Positions 1-10,964 of a DNA stretch of 64,000 nt are shown here, one piece after another. A program made the translations under genes and the position numbers. Source of the DNA: Paguma larvata (taxonomy: Eukaryota; Chordata; Mammalia; Carnivora; Viverridae); assembly GCA_030068075.1 (NCBI GenBank), contig CM057839.1, forward strand, positions 48,946,960 through 49,010,959, in the 5' to 3' direction. The stretch's first letter is position 1; every line of letters begins with the position of its first letter. The notes under the pieces are model-generated. The model worked only from the letters and a program-made list of their open reading frames with translations. It was not told where the DNA came from and ran no database searches.

Positions 1-1030
1 GAAGGAAATTTCACGTGTTCCTATCATCATTCAAATACATATTTTCCCATGGCTTCTTATACTTAGTCTCAAAACAGAAATGAAGAAAAAAATTCTGTAG
101 AGTTGGCAAAAGCCCTAACTAACAGTTGTCTTTTGACACGATGCAGAAGTTAGTTAATATTTATTGTTTTCCTTCATAAATGCAATGACTGTAAATCTGA
201 TCTGAAAACATTCCACTTTTTAGCGTCTAATATGTTTAGATAACAGTGAATAATTTGTTACTATTAATTGTTTGCTTCGTGAGATTTTTTTGTTTTAATC
301 TGAGAGTTGTATCCTGCAATGCCATGCTCCTGCAGCAAGGGCCTTGCACGTCAACTACGATTGCTTTTCACGCCACCCGTTACAGCACAAGCGAAGTCCT
401 GTAACAAAGACCACCCGAGGCTCTAGGGAGCAAGATGTCCTGGGTTTGATATAACTTTCAAAATCCAATAGTCCAGACAGCTTTTACAATTTGTCATAGC
501 AAAATTTACTTCCGTTAAATGGCTTACTTACGTGAATTAATTACCGACTTCACCTCACCCAGGAATCACAGAATGCTCTAGGCTGCAACCCAAACAGCAT
601 ACGCTGTAACACGCAAATCAAGGGAATCAACTTCTGCAAAGAAGCTACAGGAGATCCAGGAACATACCGTGCATCCAGGCCATGTGCATAAGGCAGAACA
701 GAGCAAAACCAAAACCAAAAAAGAAAATAGTGACCCTTTATTAGAAAGAGAGAGGAGATTCCTGTCTTAAGAACCCACTGAGACAGAGGCTTTCATTAGG
801 AAGTTAATGTCTTTCTTTGAAAAAAATAAGGCCATGAGGCTCCAAACATAGCAAGAGGCTTCCCTTGTAAGACAGGCGAAAATCCCAATTAAAAGAAAAT
901 ATCGAAGATAGAGGGGCTCAGTTCAAATTTTAAGAATTCATGGGACTTAAGTAACTGAGTAGAGAAGTAAATGACCAAAATTCAAAAAAGGACATTCTCT
1001 GTGAGAGTGACAGAGAAAGAGAGGCAGAGA
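1..1030. other. Unannotated non-coding sequence
   Basis: No long open frame, repeat family or RNA gene was recognised. A small run of CpG dinucleotides at about 345-415 stands out in otherwise CpG-poor DNA and is listed as a finding. Confidence 0.6.
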
Positions 1031-1039
1031 AACACACAG

Positions 1040-1071
<32 letters not shown>

Positions 1072-1095
1072 ACACACACATACACACACGTACAC
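1031..1095. repeat. (CA)n microsatellite
   Basis: Nearly uninterrupted CA dinucleotides with TACA interruptions near 1068 and 1081. It is likely length-variable between individuals. Confidence 0.95.
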
Positions 1096-1239
1096 CACAC
1101 TCTGTGTTAACTAAAACTTACCATGAAACAAGGATTGCCTGTCTCTGGCTCAGTGTTTGTCTATATCTCTGTGTGTATACATCTATGTTTGTATCCTGTA
1201 CAAATTTTAGTGTATGTTGCAAACATTTTTCTGTATCAG

Positions 1240-1490
1240 ATGCAATCCCCTCCATCTTAATAGCAGCTCTATTTTTATCATATATCTAAAGCATATTTAA
1301 ACTAAACTTCTACTATTGGATATTCAGGTTCTTTCTATATATATCCATATATTTCCATCTCTTTGTGTGTGTGTGTGTGTGTGTGTTCTCATTCACAGTG
1401 GGAATAATAGCCTTAAGAGCATATCTTTGTGAAATTTGTGATTATTTTCTCAGACTGGATTACTAAAAATAAAAATTTTATACTGGTTAA
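1240..1490 (-). repeat. Degraded L1 3'-region fragment (antisense)
   Basis: The order of words resembling 'TATTGGATATTCAGGTT', then 'CATATCTTTGTG', then 'GGATTACTAAAA' follows the antisense of the L1 ORF2 end, as in many mammalian L1M copies. A GT microsatellite at 1362-1386 has grown inside it. The sequence is heavily diverged, so only the family call is offered. Confidence 0.5.
1362..1386. repeat. (GT)n microsatellite
   Basis: About twelve GT units, uninterrupted. Confidence 0.9.
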
Positions 1491-1991
1491 AGAAGATGGA
1501 GAGGGGAGTTGCAGCCCGAAGGGCGTATGTATACAAATTGAACATTTTTGAAATCTACTGATGTTCATTTCTCCAGAAAATGTTTTCCAGTTTACGCTCC
1601 CCTTTGGCAGTTTATGAGATAAGCTTTCTCCCAACTCTTTACCTGCCCTGGGTTGTCCTTTGTCCTCACTCATCACCAATGGCATGACACTGCTTTTTAG
1701 ATTTATTACACAATACTTATACCATATTCCTATTATACCACTATGATTTTTTGGACATTTCCCCCTCATTTCATTTATATGTATGCCTCTCCTTTTATCA
1801 GTAAAGCATGTTTATAGTTATTGATTTATAATGAGTTCATGATCTGGCAGTGCAAAAACTACTTTCATTATCTCTCTTTTCCATGAATTAGTAGATATCC
1901 TATTTTAATTGTTCTGAATAAGGTTTACAATTATTTTTTCACATTTATTTGGACAATTTATTTGAATGCCAGGAATAAAATGATATTTTGA

Positions 1992-2221
1992 GGGGCGCCT
2001 GGTTGGCTCAGTCGGTTAAGCATCCGACTTCAGCTCAGGTTATGATCTCACGATTCATGGATTCAAGCCCCACATCAGGCTTTGTGCTGACAGCTCAGAG
2101 CCTGGAGCCTGCTTCAGATTCTGTGTGTCCCTCTCTCTCTGCCCTTCCCCTGGTAACGCTCTGCTCTGTCTCTCTCAAAAATGAATAAACATTAACATTT
2201 TTTAAATAAAAAAACGAAAAG
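1992..2221 (+). mobile_element. Felid tRNA-derived Can-SINE
   Basis: It starts with GGGGCGCCTGGTTGGCTCAG, has a pol III A-box-like TGGCTCAGTCGGTTAAG, the feliform GCTGACAGCTCAGAGCC segment, a CT-rich part and an A-rich tail. Imperfect 15-bp target-site duplications (13 of 15 match) flank it at 1977-1991 and 2222-2236. The reading frame through it is not a gene. Confidence 0.97.
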
Positions 2222-2437
2222 AAAATGGTGTTTTGATTAAAATAATTATAAACTCAAAGATCTATTTGAGGCAAATGTGTTTCTTGACAATATTAAGATT
2301 ATCCAAGACAAAAGCTCTTACTCTATTTATACATTATTTGTAAAAATAAATATAGTTCTATACATTCTTAACATAATAATTTTTGTACATTTTTGCACAT
2401 TTTTAATACATTCAGAAACAATTTTGTAGTTTTTTTA

Positions 2438-2653
2438 ATTTTTTTTAATGATTTTATTTATTTTTGAGAGCAGGAGAGACAAAGCATGAGTGGGGAAGGA
2501 TCAGAGAGAGAGAGGGAGACACAGAATTTGAAGTAGGCTCCAGGCTCTGAGCTGTCAGCACAGAGCCCAACGTGGGGCTCGAACTCACAGACCTTGAGAT
2601 CATGACCTGAGCCGAAGTCGGACGCTTAACCGACTGAGCCACCCAGGCGCCCC
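2438..2653 (-). mobile_element. Felid tRNA-derived Can-SINE
   Basis: It is a reverse-complement copy that ends on the plus strand with GAGCCACCCAGGCGCCCC and begins with a poly-T tail. TGTAG plus T-run duplications flank it at about 2425 and 2655. It lies opposite in orientation to the SINE at 1992-2221, 216 bp away. Confidence 0.97.
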
Positions 2654-3174
2654 ATGTAGTTTTTTTTAAACATATATAAGCACTAGCCTTTTGTAAAATG
2701 TATTTTTAGGTGTTTTACAAATTTTGTTCTTGTGAATGAGGATTTTTCCAACTATAATTTGTAATTGATCTTTTCTGGAAATACAGAAGAGATACTAAGT
2801 GTTATATATTGACTTTGTAACTGGCTATTTTAGTAAACTTTAAAAGTTTAAAAGCTTTTCAATTGATGCAATTAGACTGAAGCAATCTTGCAAATTTAAG
2901 AATGGTAAAAATGTGTTTTTCCTTTACTAATACCTACCATTCAGTTATTAACCTCCCTCCCTTCCTCTTCCTTCCTTGCTTGCTTTCTTGATTGGAATTT
3001 CCCTATAAGGGCAGGGAGCTTAACAGTTCTTGTGAATATGAAGCTTTGTCTTATTCCTGGCTTTAGTGAATATGTCTTGAGTCTTAAGTTTTTAAAAATG
3101 GTAACCTGCAGTGTTCTACAAGATTTTAATATTCATGCTGCTCAAAGGTGCCTTTTTGTGTAACTTATATGTGG
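2654..3174. other. Unannotated non-coding sequence
   Basis: AT-rich, with a short CCTT-rich tract near 2955-2985. No gene or recognised repeat. Confidence 0.5.
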
Positions 3175-3420
3175 ATCCAAAAAAAGAAATTCATAGAAAC
3201 AGAGAATAGAAAAATGGATGTTAGGGGCTGGCAGGGGGTGGGAAGAGAGAGTGGTTTATGAAAGAGTACAGGGGTATAAACTTTCAGCTCTAAGGTCTGA
3301 GGATCTAAGGAAAAACATGGTGGTTATACTTGATAATGTAACAAAATTACTGTGCCAAATGCTTAGTCGAACAAAGTTAAAATGTTATTGTACTGGAAGG
3401 CTTCTTAGATCCTTTTAAAT
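3175..3420 (+). repeat. L1 3'-UTR fragment (sense)
   Basis: The succession 'AACAGAGAATAGAAAAATGG', 'GGGGCTGGCAGGGGGTGGGA' and the GGTGGTTATACTTGATAAT region is the typical order of the old L1M 3' UTR. The short open frame here lies in the repeat and is not a gene. Confidence 0.7.
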
Positions 3421-3933
3421 ACACATATATAAAGGCACACTCTTTGAGAATAAATGTGAGACATTTCTCACATGCATTTGAATACAGAAGTCTGTTTTCC
3501 TTTTTTTTTTTTTTTTTAATAGACCATATATTACATCTCCAAAAAGTAGTTTTCTACATCTCGGTTTGAAACGCTGCAGGTATATTTCATCTTAAATGTA
3601 GTGTTGATAATTGGCTTCAGATTTTTAACATTATCATGTTAAGGGTGTAATCTTTTCCTCTAAATTTGCTAAACATTATCAGAAAGAAATTGTGAATTTA
3701 ATTAGAAACCATGTCATATGATTTTGCCTTCTATTACTTAATGATTTAATGACCTAATGATAGCCTCAATATTCAACTTTTCTACCATCTATATAATAAA
3801 CTCATGTAATACGCTCTAAAAGAAATCCAAATCACTTGTAAGTGAGATATTTATGAATATTTTGCAAGTAATTTTTCAGGTTTTATTATAATTGCAATGC
3901 TGTTTCTGTTATAAACAATAAAGAATTATCTAT
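3421..3933. other. Unannotated non-coding sequence
   Basis: AT-rich; a 17-base T run lies near 3503-3519. Nothing else recognised. Confidence 0.5.
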
Positions 3934-4059
3934 GGGACGCCTCGGTGGCTCAGTTGGTTGAGCGGCCGACTTTGGCTCCGGCCATGATCTCAGAGTTTGT
4001 AAGTTTGAGCCCCGCGACAGGCTTTGTGCTGACAGCTCAGAGGCTGGAGCCTGCTTTGG

Positions 4060-4151
<92 letters not shown>

Positions 4152-4215
4152 TGTCCCTCCCCTGCTCACTCTCTGTCTCTCAAAAAAATGAATAAATGTT
4201 AAAATTTTTTAAATG
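3934..4215 (+). mobile_element. Felid Can-SINE with expanded CT/GT tail
   Basis: Head GGGACGCCTCGGTGGCTCAG and body GCTGACAGCTCAG are intact. The pyrimidine-rich part has expanded to about 44 bp of CT followed by about 44 bp of GT (4063-4150) before the normal CTGTCTCTCAAAAA end. Flanking duplications resemble AAAGAATTATCTA (near 3920) and AAAGATTATCTAA (near 4217). Confidence 0.97.
4063..4150. repeat. Compound (CT)n(GT)n microsatellite
   Basis: A pure CT block passes at about 4106 into a pure GT block, inside the SINE tail. Polymorphism is probable. Confidence 0.97.
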
Positions 4216-5700
4216 AAAGATTATCTAAATGTTATGTTTTTTGCTCTATGAATACACTTTGCCTGTGCCTTAAAAATTGTACAGATTTCTTCCATGAAGG
4301 AAATAGAAGAGATTCTAATTAGAGAGATTTCTTGATATTTATTATATTTTTTACTATACTTTTCATAATTAATTTCTCTCATTTTCTGCTTTTAGTTAAT
4401 TTTCATAATTTATGTTTTTCTAAGGAATTTATACACTTCTACGTAACAATCCAGGGCTACCCAATATGATGGTTTTAAAAATTTTAAATTACAACCATCT
4501 GTGGCTGTAAGATCATTCCCATTTTCAGTGTTAGAAATTATTTTCATATATATTTTCCATCATATTTACTAGACAGTGCTATTGATCTTTCCAAGCAACT
4601 AGCAGTTCAAATTACTGATTAATTTTAATGTATTTTTTTCTATTTGCTTTATCATACTGATTTTTTACTCACTTTTCCTGTAATTGTATTATTGGTTAAA
4701 AGTGGCCCCTGGAAGCCTATTTGTTTTCTTTTTTTCAATTTTTCAAAGAAATCTTTAAAGAAGCATATTTTCTTTGAAGAGTTTAATTGCCTTTTACAAA
4801 TTTTAACACATTAGGTTTTCAAATAATTTGTTCTCAGTTTTGAAGCAGATACTTGACTTAACCACATTATGTTTTTGTTTTATTTTTATTCAGAGAATAG
4901 GATATTTGAGACACTTATTAATTTGTCCCTACATGATCACTTCTTGTAAGTATTCCAGGATAGTAGTAAATTAGATAATTCTAATTTTGTTCTAAGTGAC
5001 ACAAGACAGGTAGAAATGTATTACTATTTATATGTCTATTATCTTATCTCCTAAAATCAAATGCAGTACTTGGCTCAAAGCTATTGCATGATTTCTAAAT
5101 AAATCCTTCATTATATTTTTCAGATACACCATATTTCTATTAGCCCTTTGCCTAGATACTTCAGTAAGTATATTATTTTACTTTTCATGTCAAACCAACC
5201 ATGCATTCCTGAAATATACCTATGTTCATTGTGAGAAAATATATTAAGTATTAGAGTATTATATTTACTAACTTCTTTTCTTGGTCTGATTCTATGTTTT
5301 ATAGATTTACATTTTAAATAATTTTCTGAGTCACATATAATTCAAATTCTCATGACTCTCACATTCATTGTGAACTTTCCCTTTATTGACATTAAAATGC
5401 CTTATCTCCTGGAAATTAATTTTTCTCTAATATAAATATTATAACTTGATATTTTTGCTTTATGTATCTTCCTTCAGCTTTTAAAATTTGGAAACTATTT
5501 TACTTATCATGGCAGCCTTGTTGAAAAATGGCACACATAATTGCCAGTCATTATTTTTCTAGTCTGTAAAAAGTACTTATTATTCACATATTATGTATGA
5601 TTAAATATTAAATTGGTGAAATTTGACTATTTTTACTTACAAAATAAACATGATTTTATATGGCTCATTTAATCAGTTTATGACTGGTAATAAATTTAAG
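4216..5700 (-). repeat. Very old L1 ORF2 remnants (antisense) in AT-rich DNA
   Basis: The clearest parts are 'CAAACCAACCATGCATTCCT' at about 5190, and a stretch near 5375-5480 in the order CTTTATTGACATT, CTCCTGG, ATATAAATATTATAAC, CTTTATGTATC. This follows the antisense of the L1 reverse-transcriptase region. Much of the interval is too diverged to assign. The part at 4440-4600 might be an old hAT element, but this is not secure. Confidence 0.4.
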
Positions 5701-5705
5701 GTCTA

Positions 5706-5922
5706 GGGGTGTCTAAGTGGCTCAGTCGATTAAGCAGCAGACCTCAGCTCAGGTCATGATCTCATGGTTTGTGGGTTTGAGTCCTGCATCAGAGCCTGTT
5801 TTAGATTCTGTGTCTCCCTCTCTCTCTGACCCCATCCATGCTCTGTCTCTCTCTCTGTATCTCTCTGTCTCTCTGTCTCTCTCTCTCTCTCAAAAAAAAA
5901 TAATAAAAAAAATTTAAAAGAG
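5706..5922 (+). mobile_element. Felid tRNA-derived Can-SINE
   Basis: Diverged head GGGGTGTCTAAGTGGCTCAG, then CAGCTCAGGTCATGATCTCA, a CT-rich part and an A-rich tail. The GCTGACAGCTCAGAGCC segment is deleted. Matching duplications AAATTTAAGGTCTA (5692-5705) and AAATTCCAAGGTCTA (5923-5937) flank it. Confidence 0.95.
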
Positions 5923-6329
5923 AAATTCCAAGGTCTATTAGGAGTGGAAGGTGGGGAGGGGTTAGTGACCATAGACTAAAGGTTAAGAATAATAATTTGT
6001 ATTGCATTATATCCATTCATCTAGTGGCTACCTGAAATAAGTGACCGAACATGTGAGGTAGTACTCCAGATGTACAAATAGAATAATTTGAACTTCCAAG
6101 GAAGATTAAGAAAATTTAAGATATTACCAAAGACATCAAATATAACATGTTTTACTTAAACAGTGTTACTGTCTTCAAATGCACTGTTTGAAAAGAACAC
6201 TAAGCTTTTCTCCAAATTTCACCGCTCAATTGTACTGAGAATAGTAGAGATATGGACCACTGAGCAGTGAAGTTAAAAAGTCCCTAAGGTATTTAGCAAG
6301 GTAGACCTCTCCCCTTCTCTTTCTCTCTC

Positions 6330-6415
6330 TTTCACCTGTGCTTCTTCCTAGGCTGCCTAGTACCTGGACTCAATGAACCTGAAATAGAAACTCTGACTGC
6401 TATACAGAACAGCAT
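6330..6415 (+). repeat. Left arm of 86-bp inverted repeat
   Basis: It pairs with 6986-7071 in reverse complement over 86 bases without gaps, with about six mismatches. It is not recognised as a transposon end. Confidence 0.9.
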
Positions 6416-6449
6416 CTGCAATTCATGCTGGAAAAAAAAAAAAAAGTAC

Positions 6450-6940
6450 TTATTCTGAAGACTTCAATTTCTCATTTATATCCATATATGATTTCTGGTT
6501 TAAGAGTTTTGATTGGAAATCATTCTCCCTCAGAATTCTGTAAGCATTGCTACATTGGTTTTAAGTACCCAAAGTTGCTGTTGAAAAGTCCAATGCCTTT
6601 GCGTTTCTGAACTTATCAATGAAAAATGGTTTTATTAGTTTGGCTGCCTTTTTTTTCCTCTAAAATATTCTAGTATAATATATCCCCCAATGCTCTCTTC
6701 TGAAGTTTCACAATGGTACCTCTTAGGGTATGATTTTTTTTTTTATTCTTGAGCTGGGCGGGTACTCAGGTTCTTCAATTCAAGAAAAATGTATTGAGTT
6801 GTTGCTTTGATAATTTCTCCCACAAGTTTCTGCTATTCCCCCTTTCCAAATATTCAGATATTGGCTTTCGTGGACTAGTACATTCATTTTTTTTTCTCTA
6901 GTGTTCCCTAATGCTTTCTTTTGGTGCTACTTTGTGCTCT
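6450..6940 (-). repeat. Old interspersed repeat between the inverted arms
   Basis: The order of 'GAAGTTTCACAATGG', 'GAGCTGGGCGGGTACTCAGG', 'TTGATAATTTCTCCC' and 'CAGATATTGG' resembles an ancient LINE-type repeat common in mammals, in antisense. The exact family and orientation are uncertain. Confidence 0.4.
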
Positions 6941-6985
6941 ATATCCTTCTGTTAATTACATATAGAATATATATGTCTCTGTATA

Positions 6986-7071
6986 ATGCTGTTCTGTAGA
7001 GCAATCAGAGTTTATATTTCAGTTTCATTGAGTCCAGGTACCAGGCAGCCTAGGAAGAAGCACAAGTGAAA
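6986..7071 (-). repeat. Right arm of 86-bp inverted repeat
   Basis: Reverse complement of 6330-6415. The 570-bp spacer holds an old repeat. Matching stops sharply at both edges of the arm. Confidence 0.9.
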
Positions 7072-7875
7072 TTATACAGTTTGGTTCCCTACTTTTAAAA
7101 GACATTTTTGAGAGTTCTCATTCTCTGAGTATTTTCATTTAACAAACAACCTGCATTTGTTTTATTGAGATTAACACTTCTCATATTGCTGTAAGGATAT
7201 TAAACTTTACTGATTTTTGAGGCTTTCCTTTAGTCTGTGACTCTAATAGTAGAACCTTTACTCAACTTCCTGGAGATCTTTGGCATCTTGAATGAAACAT
7301 TAAGAAGCTGGGTGTACATCTTCCTAAATGAGCAAGGAGAGAGCTTCACTATAAAACAAAGAGTTGCTATTTGATTTCTTTGGGGAATTTCCAAGTTTGT
7401 ATATGTATATATTGTGTGTATAAATATTGATAGCTTTATTGATTTATATAAGACATAAAATAATGAATATTAACTTACATACTAATAAATATAAATTATA
7501 TACACATACATACATATACACACATATTTGTTTTACGGATGAGGAGAACTCTTCTAATCCTTTGCTAGCTTGAGGAGTGAGAAGGGACTATAATAAACTT
7601 GGCCACTAAAATTAAAGCATCCAAGTTAGGAAAGGCACTAGTGAATCTTACCATTCACTGTTTATGCTTTATGTTAAACTCAATTTGCTTGTACCAGGTT
7701 TCAGCATTCTTTTGCTTAAAAAATCTATAACCAATTATTCCTCTGTTTTTTTAACATCTAAAATGGTGTCATTCTTATTTCTTCTTCTAAGCACTTTTTC
7801 TTGTGACTTTATTGTGTGTATGTGTGTACCTGTGTATGTGTGTGTGTGTGTGTGTGTGTGTTTTAAGAGCAGAGT
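7072..7875. other. Unannotated AT-rich sequence with GT repeat
   Basis: No gene or secure repeat. A GT microsatellite (7837-7860) lies just before the L1 start. Confidence 0.5.
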
Positions 7876-7879
7876 TAAA

Positions 7880-8951
7880 GGTAGGCAAGGGAAACAAAAT
7901 CAAAATTAAACTACTGGGACTACACCCAAATAAAAAGCTTTTGCACAACCAAGGAAACCATCAACAAAACGGAAAGGTAACCAACAGAATGGGAGAAGAT
8001 ATGTGCAAATAATATATATAATAAGGGGTTAATATCTAAAGTAAATAAATAATTTATACAACTCAACACCAAAAACCAAAGAATCTGATGTAAAAATGGG
8101 CAGAGAAACTGAATAGACATTTTCTCGAAGAAGCTATACAAATGGCCAACAGACGCGTGAAAAGAGACTTACTATTACTAATCATCAAAGAAAAGCAAAT
8201 TAAACCTATGATGAGATATCACCTCATACCTGTCAGAATGCCTGATATCAAAAACACAGGAAATAACAAGTGCTGACGAGGATGTGGAGAAAAAAGAATC
8301 CTCCTGCACTGCTGGTGGGAATGCAAACTGGCACAGCCACTGTGGAAAACAGTATGGAGGTTCCTCAAAAATTTTAAATTAGAATTACCCTAGGATCCAG
8401 TAATTTCACTACTGGGTATTTACCGAAAGATTATGAAAACATTAATTCAAAATGGTATTTGCAAAACAAAACAAAACAACACAAACAATATAAAAAAGAT
8501 ATATGTACTCCTCTATTTATTCCAACATTATTTACATTCGTCAAATTATGGAAGCCACCCATGTGCATATCGACAGATGAATGGATAAAGAAGTATCATA
8601 TATATGCAATAGAGTATTATTCAGCCATAAAAAGGAATGAAATCCTGTCGTTCGCAACAAATGGATGGATCTAGAAGTATAATGCTAAGTGAAATAATAA
8701 AAAGTCAGGGAAAGATAAATACCATATGATTTCATGCATACGTGCAACTTAAGAAACAAAACAAATGAGCGAATAAAAAAAGAAAAAAAAAGGCAGACTC
8801 TTAAATACAGAGAACAAACTGCTGGTTACCAGAGGGGAGCTGAGTGAAGGGATAGGTGAAATAGGTAAAGGGGAGAAAGAGTATACTTTCCATGATGAGC
8901 ACTGAGAAATGTATAGAATTTCTGAATCAAGTTAAAACAAAAAAAAAAAAC
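7880..8951 (+). mobile_element. 5'-truncated L1: ORF2 C-terminus and 3' end
   Basis: The sequence begins inside the ORF2 C-terminal region and runs through the cysteine-rich and 'EYYSAIK' parts to a 3' UTR and an A run at 8939-8951. Frames are broken. The 71-codon open frame at 8459-8674 is the best-preserved part, with 'DEWIKK' and 'EYYSAIKRNEILSF' typical of the L1 ORF2 end. The A-rich patch at 8461-8490 is internal. Clear target-site duplications were not found. Truncation like this is usual for reverse-transcribed L1 copies. Confidence 0.93.
8459..8674 (+). pseudogene. L1 ORF2 C-terminal remnant
   Basis: This 71-codon stretch is in the same frame as the conserved end of the L1 ORF2 protein (tryptophan-lysine-lysine and EYYSAIK motifs). 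It lacks the endonuclease and reverse transcriptase, which lie upstream in an intact element, and so it cannot be functional. Confidence 0.85.
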
Positions 8952-10960
8952 CGGAAAAGGTAAAGAAATGTTATCAATTTACTGCTTCACCAGAAACTCT
9001 TTACACCCTTTCACACTTTAGCTTTTAATTATACTATAAAAATCCAGAGCTGTGTTGTTTGAACTGATTGGAGGGTCTGACTTTAACGTGATTATTTATT
9101 TCATTATATGAAGTATCAACATATTTGATTTCACCCCTATTATTTGTTCCATTCTTTTTCCAAGACTTTTTTGCTAACTGCATGCTTTTCTCTGTGCTGA
9201 GTTATACTTACAAATATTTTTGTATTCTCCAGCACACTGCAAACTACTCAGTCTGTTTTTTAATCTTTTTACTATTTATATTTACATCTTTTAAAAGCAC
9301 CTATCTAAAAAAAATCATAGTATTTTGTTTATCCCACCTTTAAATTAAAGAAAATTAATTCGGTTTTGCTTCTGTTTTTTTACATTCCTCTCCTCACATT
9401 TGGGCCATTATAAATAAAAGAGTTAGATATGAATTATTATTACATTAATATAATAATAAATCTTCAGTCCTAAAAATTATTTTTAAGCTTTATGTTAGAT
9501 AGATTTAATGTTCATTGACATTCCACTAAAGCCATCAGTCCCTTATTCTTGACAGGTTAATTTTGTTTTTTTCTTTCATTTTGATGTTTTATATTTTATG
9601 AAATGTTTCACGAATAGTATTGAATAATATAATTCTTAACGTATTTGAGAAAACTATATTCTCACCTTCACACCTAAGTTACACCATTGGATGCTAGATT
9701 TTTGATTCAAATCCGCTGCTGTACTTTCTTCAGGCATTTAGTTTCGTAGATGAGATATCATAGACAGTTGGAATTTTCCTTCTACTTTGTAAACCATAAG
9801 TTTTTGTTTTGTTTTTGTTTTCAACATGCCTAGAGATATCTTTTATGTCAGAGTGGCGGATAATTTTTTGTAGCATGATACTTTAAAATTTTTGTTGGGA
9901 TATGTCTGTAAGTATTCCTACTTGCTGTTAATTCACATGAAATAATAATATTCATACAATATTTCCTCTTTGTGCAATATCGGGGATGCAATTTTTTAAG
10001 GGTCAAGTGAATTTTGGGAGTGAGTTCATAAATTCATTTGGCAAAAAATATTAATTCAAAGTCTGAGTAGATTCCTGGAAGTGAATTCCATGTGCCAGTA
10101 AAGAAACTAAAATTCCTTCCTGAGACATAATGCTTAAGCTAACTTTATTTGCTATTCTTTACGTCCTATTGTTTCTTGACTTAATGGTCAACTAGTGATT
10201 TCCGGACACCTAAAACAATACATGAGAAATTCACTTTGTTAACCTAATTTTTGCACAGGCTCAGTCACTTTGTACATCAGAGAAAACTTATTGGGATTTT
10301 GTCTCTCAAAATTTGAAAAAAATCTTATCTCTTACTTTGGGGATTTAGGAATAGTCAGTTTTTGCACCAATTTTGGCCTCAGTTTCTGGATTCTCTCTAT
10401 TCTTTTTCAATTCTGTTTGTAAAATGGCCAATTCTTTCATGAGTTTCTCTCTTTCTTGTATTATTTTTCAAAAAGCAAAAGTGAAAGCCAACACACTGAC
10501 TCTTCCCAATCACTGTCCCCAGGTCTATAGCATTAGTAGTTACTTGATCTGCCTTCCAAGTATCACAGATAACAATTGTTTTTACCAAATGTCTTATGTC
10601 ACATAGGTTGCCATCTTTTAGGTCGTTAGTATCAGTACCCTTATTATGTGTTCCTTGACTACTAAACCAATGCCATGTAATTCAGTTTGTGTTTTGGCAA
10701 CACCTCATTCAACATACAAATGGATATATCACTTTAGATGATGATAACTCTTCTAAAACATGAACACAAAATATTCACCATTTTGATACCAGAGAATTTT
10801 ATTTCTCCATCACTTAAAGTATGCCATAGATTTTCCTGACTGGCTCAAAGCTCTTATTCAAATGATAATATAGGGATTCAGTTTCCTTCCATATTTGCCT
10901 TGAGCTTTTGGAGTGAGGATAGAGTATAAAGAATTCTGTGTAGGAGGGTTTTTGTTGTTT
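8952..10960. other. Unannotated AT-rich sequence
   Basis: No exon-like frame. A stretch at about 10340-10620 is slightly less AT-rich and open on both strands for 60-77 codons, but shows no family resemblance. It may be an old repeat. Confidence 0.45.
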
Positions 10961-10964
10961 GTTT

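Noticed and set aside
1992..2065. tRNA gene
   Set aside because: The tRNA-like head belongs to the SINE; it lacks a foldable acceptor stem and occurs many times with the SINE body attached.
1988..2188. Open frames such as MRGAWLAQSVKHPTS and similar MAQSVK frames elsewhere
   Set aside because: These are repeated translations of the same SINE body at many places, not a gene family.
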